Shown: piece after piece, positions 1 through 5,573 of the stretch
Layout of the letters: every line of letters begins with the position of its first letter
How positions within the stretch are numbered: position 1 is the first letter of the stretch
DNA from: Candidatus Dormiibacterota bacterium
GTDB lineage: Bacteria; Chloroflexota; Dormibacteria; Aeolococcales; Bog-877
Direction: 5' to 3'
NCBI GenBank assembly: GCA_030038765.1
Contig: JASHRA010000184.1
Location: 1 to 5,721 of the forward strand
DNA length: 5,721 bases
Made by a program: the position numbers and the translations under genes
The notes under the pieces: generated by a model
The model's database searches: none
Seen by the model: the letters and a program-made list of their open reading frames with translations, nothing else
Told to the model about the DNA's origin: nothing

Positions 1-34
1 AGCGTGGCCCGGGCGGAGGGGACAGCGCAGCGTC

Positions 35-40
35 AGGAGG
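35..40 (+). promoter_or_regulatory. Ribosome binding site of the cupin gene
   Basis: A perfect AGGAGG lies six bases before the ATG at 47. It matters because it marks 47 as the true translation start, although the conserved cupin core further down is in a different frame. It is the main sequence evidence that the gene is frameshifted and does not simply begin at the GTG at 139, which has no comparable ribosome site. Confidence 0.75.
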
Positions 41-46
41 TGGGGC

Positions 47-498
47 ATGAGCGAAGCGCCTGGGCAGCTGGTGCGGCGGGTGGTGACCGGGCTCGGCCCC
101 GAGGACAGGTCCGCGGCGCTCTCTGACGCCGTCTGCGAGTGCCGTGCCACCGAGGCCCGGACCAGTCCGTGGACCTCTGGGCCAGCGGCCTGCCGGCCCG
201 GGTGGACTGGCCCCTCGACGTTCCCCGGGTGGCCGACCTCGACCCCGAGCCCGAGGACATGGTCTGGCGCTGGTTCGCCCTCGGCCCGGGCGAGGAGATC
301 GGCTTCCACTCCACGCCCACGGTCGACCTCCTCACCGTCCACTCCGGCTCCGTCGTGCTCATCCTGGAGGAGGGCGAGCTCGAGCTGCAGCGGGGAGACT
401 GCATCGTCCAGCGGGGCGCCCGCCACTGCTGGCGCAACCCGGGGCCGGAGACCTGCGTCCTGGTCGGGATCATGGCCGGGGCCGCCGTGCGGGACTAG
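47..498 (+). pseudogene. Cupin-domain protein, frameshifted
   Basis: This is a small single-domain cupin of the kind often found beside catabolic or oxidoreductase genes; its substrate is unknown. From the ATG at 47, the first ~27 residues (VRRVVTGLGPEDRSAALSD) look like the usual opening of this family. That frame then turns into low-complexity Pro/Ser/Arg sequence. The cupin core continues in the -1 frame: VDLWASGLPA, then the first cupin motif HSTPTVD (about 307-327) with its VHSGSVVLILEEGELEL strand region, and the second motif GDCIVQRGARHCWRN (397-441), ending at TAG 496-498. Restoring one base gives about 150 residues, normal for the family. The break lies roughly between 125 and 165; the CCC at 155-157 is one candidate for a lost C. 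The core alone could start at GTG 139, but that would lack the family N-terminus. The cause may be real decay or a sequencing error. The upstream frame ending TGA at 48-50 overlaps this ATG (ATGA), so a preceding translationally coupled gene is possible. Confidence 0.75.
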
Positions 499-571
499 GA
501 GCTGGGAGCACCGGCACTCCTGAGTCCGCCGCCGCCGCGGCGCGCACCGGTGGACGCGCGTCCTGAGGCCG

Positions 572-593
572 AGGGCCGCCCAGGCAGGGCCCT
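572..593 (+). terminator. Terminator-like GC hairpin after the cupin gene
   Basis: AGGGCC at 572-577 can pair with GGCCCT at 588-593 across a ten-base loop, about 75 bases after the cupin stop. No T-tract follows, so it is not a textbook intrinsic terminator. In DNA of this GC content such hairpins also arise by chance. A longer-range pairing of GGACTAGG (492-499) with CCTAGTCC (591-598) overlaps it. Confidence 0.25.
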
Positions 594-666
594 AGTCCAC
601 CCGTGCCGACGGGTCCCGTGACGGAGGCCGGAGGCTGCTCGGCGTCGCCGATCTGGTGGCCCTGTG

Positions 667-696
667 TTGCCCCGAGGAAGGGGGGCATGGTAGCAT
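667..696 (+). promoter_or_regulatory. Candidate promoter of the IclR gene
   Basis: TTGCCC at 667-672 and TAGCAT at 691-696 form a possible -35/-10 pair with an 18-base spacer. TAGCAT fits the TAnnnT pattern common in high-GC bacteria. It would place transcription start near 703, between the two ATTCCGCT copies. The message would then begin after the ATG at 687, making the ATG at 735 the start codon. It was found by eye only; the spacing is acceptable but the -35 match is modest. Confidence 0.3.
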
Positions 697-731
697 TCCG
701 CTCACCGCCACTCCATTCCGCTGTACGGAAT
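694..731 (+). promoter_or_regulatory. Candidate IclR-type operator: palindrome plus extra half-site
   Basis: ATTCCG (715-720), five bases, then CGGAAT (726-731) is a perfect 6+6 inverted repeat ending three bases before the ATG at 735. The left arm with its flank, CATTCCGCT (714-722), also occurs at 694-702, exactly 20 bases upstream, about two helical turns. Because 20 is not a multiple of three, the repeat cannot reflect a repeated protein sequence. Short palindromes of this size and spacing, next to the regulator's own gene, are typical of IclR-family binding sites, so autoregulation is the natural inference. No second copy was found before the genes at 1625 or 3524. Confidence 0.55.
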
Positions 732-734
732 TGC

Positions 735-1532
735 ATGCAGACACTAGATAGAACCGTCCGACTCCTCAATGCCCTGGCCGAAGCTCGCGACGGGGTGGGC
801 GTGACCGAGCTCGCCCGCTCTCTCTGCGAGCCGGCGTCGAGCACTCACCGACTGCTCGTTGGGCTAACGGAGCACGGCTTTGCAAGCCAGGCCTCTGATC
901 GACGGTATCGCCTCGGTCCCCGCATCCTGACGCTGGTGTACGGATTCACGCGCCAGGACCGAATCGTCAGCGTGGTGATGCCTCATCTCCGGGCCTTGAG
1001 CGAAGCGACACAGGAGTCCCTCTACCTCAGCGAACTGGTCGGAGAAGACGTGGTATGTGTTGCAAGCGCTGAGAGCCCCCGTCCCCTGACGTTCTTCATG
1101 CGTGTGGGCGCTAGATCCCCCTACCATGCATCTTCCGCTGCTCGCGCGATACTCGCCCTAGAGCCCGAGGACACGGTAGCGCGTCTTCTCGCCAGCGAGA
1201 CATACACGGTGTACACAAATGTCACGCCCACCACCCCCGACGCCGCCCTGGTCCCCGTCCGTCAAGCGGCGCAGCGGGCGTACGCAGCCTGCCGTGGCGA
1301 GATGGAACTCGGCGTCTCAGCACTGTCCGTCCCGGTGTGCGACGGCCCTCGCGCGCTCGCGAGCATAACCATAATCGCGCCCAGCACCCGTCTCGAGCCA
1401 GCGACGTGGCCATCGGCGGCCCGCTCCCTGGATGCACACGCCAGCGCGATTGAAGCCGAGCTCGGGTTGACGGCGCCACCCGAGGTGAGGGCCGCCCGCG
1501 CCTCGCGACAGAATTCAGTGCGAAGTGCCTGA
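735..1532 (+). CDS. IclR-family transcriptional regulator
   Basis: This 265-residue protein has the two-domain IclR layout. An N-terminal winged helix-turn-helix spans about residues 3-65 (QTLDRTVRLLNAL, then VTELARSLCEPASSTHRLL and a wing ending YRLGPRIL). A C-terminal effector-binding domain covers about 75-245, with the conserved stretch PYHASSAARAIL at 129-140 in place of the usual PLHATA-GKA, and MELGVSALSVPV at 190-201. Such proteins bind small aromatic, sugar or organic-acid effectors and act as repressors or activators of neighbouring catabolic genes; the effector cannot be read from sequence. The start is uncertain. ATG 735 begins right at the HTH and follows a palindromic operator, but its ribosome site is weak (GGA at 727-729). 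ATG 687 has a purine-rich GAGGAAGGGGGG before it and would add 16 residues that are mostly operator sequence. The frame is open back to GTG 603. It probably controls the two genes downstream. Confidence 0.9.
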   Translation: MQTLDRTVRLLNALAEARDGVGVTELARSLCEPASSTHRLLVGLTEHGFASQASDRRYRLGPRILTLVYGFTRQDRIVSVVMPHLRALSEATQESLYLSELVGEDVVCVASAESPRPLTFFMRVGARSPYHASSAARAILALEPEDTVARLLASETYTVYTNVTPTTPDAALVPVRQAAQRAYAACRGEMELGVSALSVPVCDGPRALASITIIAPSTRLEPATWPSAARSLDAHASAIEAELGLTAPPEVRAARASRQNSVRSA

Positions 1533-1548
1533 CCGGCACCGAGGCACT
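1524..1548 (+). repeat. Inverted repeat over the IclR stop codon
   Basis: AGTGCCT (1524-1530) and AGGCACT (1542-1548) are perfect 7-base arms around an 11-base loop. The loop contains another GGCAC (1535-1539) that can pair with the same GTGCC (1525-1529). Two alternative stems therefore share one strand. The element covers the stop codon at 1530-1532 and starts the 92-base gap before the binding-protein gene. It could be a weak attenuating hairpin or a protein-binding site. No T-tract follows, so full termination is unlikely. Confidence 0.4.
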
Positions 1549-1609
1549 CCCAACCTTGATCCCCCGGCGTATCGCTGACCCGCAGGCCGGCGCACCCCAT
1601 GGAGCTAGC

Positions 1610-1615
1610 AGGAGG
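1610..1615 (+). promoter_or_regulatory. Ribosome binding site of the binding-protein gene
   Basis: AGGAGG lies nine bases before ATG 1625. It decides the start: the frame is open upstream to 1556, but those 23 extra codons contain no signal-peptide features and would include this ribosome site. Starting at 1625 gives a basic N-region followed directly by the hydrophobic signal segment. Confidence 0.8.
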
Positions 1616-1624
1616 GGCTACTGC

Positions 1625-3484
1625 ATGTCGCTTTCCAGACGATTCTCACCAAAGGACGGCCGGCGACGTTTCGGCCAGTTGCCATCGTCTCAGCTTGTAC
1701 GTCGGCTCGCAGGCGGCATTCTCGCAACGCTCGTAATAGCCGGGGCCGCGTGGTCTCTATCCACCGCCACCACTTCCCAGGCCGCCTCCGGCGCTACGGT
1801 CACATTCGCCTTCCCCCCGAGCGAGCCGCCAACCTACATCCTTCCCCTCCAGGGGTTCGTGGGAGCGACTCCGGCAGATGTCGAGCAGTTCAAGATGCTG
1901 ATGTGGCGTCCCCTCTACTGGTTCGGCAATGATGGCCAACCCACGTTCAACCCGGGTCTCAGCCTGGCAAAGCCACCCGTCTTCAGCAATGGCGGGAAGA
2001 CCGTGACGATCCACCTCAACCACTACCTGTGGTCGGACGGGAGCCCAGTCACGAGTCGCGACGTCGAGTTCTGGATGAACCTACTGGAGCAGGAGAAAGC
2101 ATCGGCCTGGTACGGGTACGTGCCGGGCGCCTTTCCGGACAACCTCGTCTCACAGAGCTATCCAAACCCGGACACCGTCGTCTTCACCTTCAACGCCGTC
2201 TACAACCGGAGCTGGTTGCTCTACAACCAACTCAGCCAGATCATCCCGATGCCGCAGCACGCTTGGGACAAGACCACCGCCGACGGGCCCATCGGCAACT
2301 ACGACCTGACAGCGTCAGGGGCTCAGGCCGTCTACACGTTCCTCAACGCGGAGGCGATGGATCACACGACCTATGGCAGCAACCCCCTCTGGAAAGTGGT
2401 CGACGGGCCCTTCGTTCTCCAGACATACCAGGCCGCTACCGGCTACAGCGTCTTCGTTCCCAACGACCGCTACTCTGGGCATCCCCGGCCCACCATCCGC
2501 CGCCTCGTCGAACTCCAGTACACCAGTGATGCGGCTGAGTTCAACGCCCTCCGAGCCGGAAACATCGACTATGGCTACCTCCCGGCGACCGATGCGAGCC
2601 AAGCCGGTTACTTCCGTGGCCACGGCTACCAGGTCGAAGCATGGCCGGAGTGGGGAATCAACTTCATCTCGTACAACTACACCAATCCCGCCGTGGCTCC
2701 GATCTTCAGCCAGCTGTACTTTCGCCAAGCGATGCAGGAACTTGTGGATCAGGGTCAGTACATCAAGGCATTCTGGGCTGGAGCGGCGGTCCAGACACGT
2801 GGAATCGTACCGCTATCCCCGAAGAACAGCTTTCTCTCGCAAGGCGAGCTCGACGACCCCTATCCCTACAACCCCAGTCACGCAGAGAAGTTGCTGACTA
2901 GTCACGGTTGGTCAGATCGCTCTGGTCAGCTGACGTGCGTGTCACCGGGGACCGGGAGCGGCGATTGCGGGAAGGGTATACGGCGGGGCGAGAAGGCCGC
3001 CTTCTCCCTCCTCTATAGCGCCGGCAACCAGGCTCTGACCTCAAGCATGCAGGCCCTGCAGTCGGAGATGGCTAGGGCTGGGATACATCTCACTGTCAAG
3101 GCCGGTCCCCAGGCCATCATCGCTGGGGACGCAGTCCTCTGCGCCGCTGGGACGGCTTGCGGATGGCAGATGGTAGAACTGGGTGGGTGGGTCTTCGGGC
3201 CCGACTACCTGCCGACTGGGGAGGATGTGTTCGGCACCGGCGGAGCCGGTAACATCGGCGGCTTCTCAAGCACGGAAGCGGACCATCTCATCGACCTGTC
3301 GCACACGGCGGCTGGCAACGGACCGCTCCAGACCGCTGAAGACTTCCTCGCCAAAGACGTGCCAGAGCTGTTCTTCCCTGAGCCCTCCTACCAGATCTCC
3401 GTCATCCGGGATAGCCTGCGCGGCGCTCTCCCACAGGATCCCATCGGCTTCATCTACCCTGAGGCCTGGCGCGTGGATGGATGA
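1625..3484 (+). CDS. ABC-importer substrate-binding protein, family 5 (peptide/solute)
   Basis: This 619-residue protein belongs to the DppA/OppA-like extracytoplasmic solute-binding family 5, which captures oligopeptides or similar solutes for an ABC importer. Residues 1-29 are basic, 30-45 hydrophobic (GGILATLVIAGAAW), and a Sec-type cleavage site is likely after SQA at 53. There is no lipobox cysteine, unlike most Gram-positive binding proteins. Family landmarks in order: LMWRPLYWF (92-100), LWSDGSPVTSRDVEFW (135-150), VVDGPFVLQ (258-266), FNALRAGNIDYGYLP (306-320), LYFRQAMQELVDQ (364-376), DPYPYNPSHAEKLL (411-424), and a C-terminal AEDFLAKDVPELFFPEPSYQ (571-590). The mature part has exactly four cysteines, at 438, 448, 506 and 512, suitable for disulfides outside the cytoplasm. 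Length is at the upper end for the family. It follows the IclR gene by 92 bases and precedes a peptidase gene by 39. No permease or ATPase gene is in the window. The ligand is inferred as peptide-like from the family and from the peptidase next door; family 5 also binds other solutes. Confidence 0.92.
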   Translation: MSLSRRFSPKDGRRRFGQLPSSQLVRRLAGGILATLVIAGAAWSLSTATTSQAASGATVTFAFPPSEPPTYILPLQGFVGATPADVEQFKMLMWRPLYWFGNDGQPTFNPGLSLAKPPVFSNGGKTVTIHLNHYLWSDGSPVTSRDVEFWMNLLEQEKASAWYGYVPGAFPDNLVSQSYPNPDTVVFTFNAVYNRSWLLYNQLSQIIPMPQHAWDKTTADGPIGNYDLTASGAQAVYTFLNAEAMDHTTYGSNPLWKVVDGPFVLQTYQAATGYSVFVPNDRYSGHPRPTIRRLVELQYTSDAAEFNALRAGNIDYGYLPATDASQAGYFRGHGYQVEAWPEWGINFISYNYTNPAVAPIFSQLYFRQAMQELVDQGQYIKAFWAGAAVQTRGIVPLSPKNSFLSQGELDDPYPYNPSHAEKLLTSHGWSDRSGQLTCVSPGTGSGDCGKGIRRGEKAAFSLLYSAGNQALTSSMQALQSEMARAGIHLTVKAGPQAIIAGDAVLCAAGTACGWQMVELGGWVFGPDYLPTGEDVFGTGGAGNIGGFSSTEADHLIDLSHTAAGNGPLQTAEDFLAKDVPELFFPEPSYQISVIRDSLRGALPQDPIGFIYPEAWRVDG

Positions 3485-3523
3485 GCCGGTACCGACCGTG
3501 GTGACCATCCAGCGGTGTGAGGG

Positions 3524-5503
3524 GTGACTGCGCACCCGTCTCCGGCCCAGGCCGTCGACGTGTTCTTCGCCCGGGCGGTCCGAAGTGGAGACGCCGCATT
3601 CACGATGGCCAGGGACCTCCGGGTCTCGCCCGACGGGGATCGGCTCGCATTCACCGCCATCCCCCCTGAAGACGCAGACGCTGTCAGTGAGGTGGGCTCC
3701 GCGATCTACGTCTGGGATCGCTCTGCGCGGAGTGGCGTCCGGCTAACCCGTGGGACCGCGAAGGAGAGTCTGCCCGCCTGGAGTCCTACCGGTGACCACA
3801 TGGCCTACGTGGTAGAGGACGCGGACGGACCCCGGATCCGTATTCTTCAGTTTCCCCGGCGGGGGGATACGCCGATCCCCTCGTTGCCGCTCCCCCTGAT
3901 CCGGGCCGACAGCCTCGAGTGGTCCCCAGGGCTGCGAGGATTGCTGGTATGTGGTGACGCGTCTCTGCCCGAGCCTGGCAGCTCGCGTCCTGGGCCGGTC
4001 ACAGAGCGGCCCGCGTGGTACCCCACCGTCTCCTCCACACACGACGCGCACGACCCGGCGAGACACGCCGTCCTGGTGAGGGCTTCAGACGGATCAGTGA
4101 TTTGGTCGTCGCCAACGGTGGAGTCCGTTTGGTCGGCCTGTGCGGCCGGACGAGAGGTTCTCGGAGTGGCCAGCACCTCGGGCGGTGAGAGTGGGTGGTT
4201 TCACTCGCGGCTGTGCCTGTTCGATCCGGCGGTATCGAAGTCTCGGGTGCTATATACCCCCGCCCGGCAGCTCGGTGCCGTCGCGGCTTCCTCTAGTGGC
4301 AAGTGGCTCGCGGCGGTGGAAGGCGTCGCCAGCGACCGCGGCCTTGTGGCGGGAGACGTGCTCTTGTGGGACAGGTCCGTATCGAGCCCCAGGATGGTCG
4401 CGCTCGGCAGTCTCGACGCGACCTGGATCGCCTTCGCCGGAGACAACCTCCTGCACATTGGTGGCCTCGCGGGATTGCTTACTGTCTTCCTCGAAGTTGA
4501 CTTGGACACGGGCGACGTGCGAGAGAACTGGCGCGGACACCTCACCAGCGCTTCCAACTATCCAGAGGCCGCAGTTGATCCGCGTGGAGGTGTCTGCCTG
4601 GTCGCCGAGTCATGGAAGGAGCCGCCCGGATTATGCCGAATCCAGAAGTCTCAGGTCGAGTCGCTGAGCACGTGGCCAACACCTGGAACCAAATGGCTAT
4701 CTGGCATGCTGCCGGAGCCGCGTGAAGTAAGTTGGAAGTCCCGGGATGGCACCGCGGTCAGTGGTCTTCTGGTACAGCCCAGCGACGGGCCAGGGCCGCA
4801 CCCCACCGTGGTGCTGGTGCACGGTGGCCCTGCGTACTGCTGGCGAGCGACCTGGCCGGGGCGCCCCGGACCCATGCGTCAGCTGCGACTTGGAGCGTGT
4901 CTCCTGTATCTAGGCTACGCGCTCTTCATGCCGAATCCGAGAGGCAGCAGCGGCAGGGGCCAGCAATACCTAGGACTCGAAGTGGGCGACTACGGGGGCG
5001 GCGAGTCGGAAGACGTACTGGCCGGAGTTGATCACATCGTCGCCAGCGGCTTCGCGGACCCGGAGCGCCTCGCTCTGGTGGGAGGCAGCCATGGAGGCTA
5101 CATGGCCTGCTGGCTGGTGACTCGGACCCACCGCTTTAGAGCCGCGGTGGCGCTCTCGCCGATCACTGACTGGATAAGCCAGCACTTCGGGAGCACACTC
5201 GCGGGCTTTGACGAACTCTTCCTGGGCGGCGACGTGAGCGACGGGTCGGGCCCCTATCTTGATCGCAGCCCGGTCCTGCGAGCGGATCAGGCCACCACCC
5301 CCATGCTGATCGCCGCCGGGCTCCACGACGAGAGCACGCCGGTTGGACAGGCGGCGGAGTTCTTCCACGCACTGGAGCGCCGGGGAGTCGAGGCCGAGCT
5401 AGTCGTCTACCCCGAGGAGAGGCACGGCGTGGACTCCCTCGTGGCCGAGATCGACTTCGCGGGCCGGGTCGCTGAGTTCCTGTCCAGGCACGTGAACCCC
5501 TAG
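3524..5503 (+). CDS. S9-family serine peptidase (prolyl oligopeptidase / acylaminoacyl-peptidase type)
   Basis: This 659-residue two-domain peptidase should cleave short peptides in the cytoplasm, as it has no signal peptide. Residues ~1-395 form a beta-propeller with repeated strand motifs (LRVSPDGDRLAF at 32-43, PAWSPTGDHMAYV at 84-96). Residues ~400-656 are the alpha/beta-hydrolase domain. Catalytic parts are all visible: oxyanion-region HGGP at 433-436, NPRGSSG at 471-477, nucleophile Ser522 in GGSHGGYM, Asp602 in GLHDESTP, and His634 in EERHGV. GGSHGG resembles acylaminoacyl peptidases (S9C), so release of blocked N-terminal residues is possible, but specificity is not provable here. Start: GTG 3524 is the first possible one after an in-frame TGA at 3518. 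Its GAGGGG ribosome site almost touches it, so GTG 3560 or ATG 3605 remain alternatives, though 3605 would drop FFARAVRSGDAAF. It is probably co-transcribed with the binding-protein gene 39 bases upstream. A rare TTA leucine codon occurs at 4631-4633. Confidence 0.93.
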   Translation: MTAHPSPAQAVDVFFARAVRSGDAAFTMARDLRVSPDGDRLAFTAIPPEDADAVSEVGSAIYVWDRSARSGVRLTRGTAKESLPAWSPTGDHMAYVVEDADGPRIRILQFPRRGDTPIPSLPLPLIRADSLEWSPGLRGLLVCGDASLPEPGSSRPGPVTERPAWYPTVSSTHDAHDPARHAVLVRASDGSVIWSSPTVESVWSACAAGREVLGVASTSGGESGWFHSRLCLFDPAVSKSRVLYTPARQLGAVAASSSGKWLAAVEGVASDRGLVAGDVLLWDRSVSSPRMVALGSLDATWIAFAGDNLLHIGGLAGLLTVFLEVDLDTGDVRENWRGHLTSASNYPEAAVDPRGGVCLVAESWKEPPGLCRIQKSQVESLSTWPTPGTKWLSGMLPEPREVSWKSRDGTAVSGLLVQPSDGPGPHPTVVLVHGGPAYCWRATWPGRPGPMRQLRLGACLLYLGYALFMPNPRGSSGRGQQYLGLEVGDYGGGESEDVLAGVDHIVASGFADPERLALVGGSHGGYMACWLVTRTHRFRAAVALSPITDWISQHFGSTLAGFDELFLGGDVSDGSGPYLDRSPVLRADQATTPMLIAAGLHDESTPVGQAAEFFHALERRGVEAELVVYPEERHGVDSLVAEIDFAGRVAEFLSRHVNP

Positions 5504-5523
5504 CCGTCCACCGGCGAGCCAAC

Positions 5524-5548
5524 GCGCGGCCGAGACCCGCCGCCGCGC
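5524..5548. terminator. GC hairpin between convergent genes
   Basis: GCGCGGC (5524-5530) pairs perfectly with GCCGCGC (5542-5548) over an 11-base loop. It sits in the 70-base gap between the converging stop codons at 5503 and 5574, where a terminator serving both strands would be expected. There is no T-run on either side, so it is at best a non-canonical terminator. A second small stem, GGGC-GGC-GCCC, is at 5563-5573. Confidence 0.35.
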
Positions 5549-5573
5549 ACCAGACCGCTCCTGGGCGGCGCCC

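Noticed and set aside
1..50. Possible 3' end of an upstream gene ending TGA at 48-50 (ATGA overlap with the cupin start), or in another frame ending at 124-126.
   Set aside because: Both frames are open at the window edge and too short to recognise; neither can be chosen.
139..498. An intact 119-residue cupin starting at GTG 139.
   Set aside because: It lacks the conserved N-terminal segment and has no ribosome site, while an excellent site and matching N-terminus exist at 35-47 in another frame.
1556..1590. TTGATC at 1556-1561 as a -35 box for the binding-protein gene.
   Set aside because: No acceptable -10 sequence occurs at 16-19 bases downstream; the region there is CCGCAGG-like.
1640..1740. 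Twin-arginine export signal in the binding protein.
   Set aside because: Several Arg pairs are present but none has the S/T-R-R-x-F-L-K context, and the cleavage region fits an ordinary Sec signal.
3475..3510. GGATGG (3475-3480) and CCATCC (3505-3510) as a terminator between the binding protein and peptidase genes.
   Set aside because: Six-base arms with a 24-base loop and no T-tract; more likely chance, and the short gap favours one transcript.
526..5551. Similar CCGCCGCCGCG...GCGCACC stretches at 526-548 and 5537-5551 as possible direct repeats flanking an inserted block.
   Set aside because: The match is low-complexity GC sequence with a gap; such similarity is expected by chance in 75-80% GC DNA.
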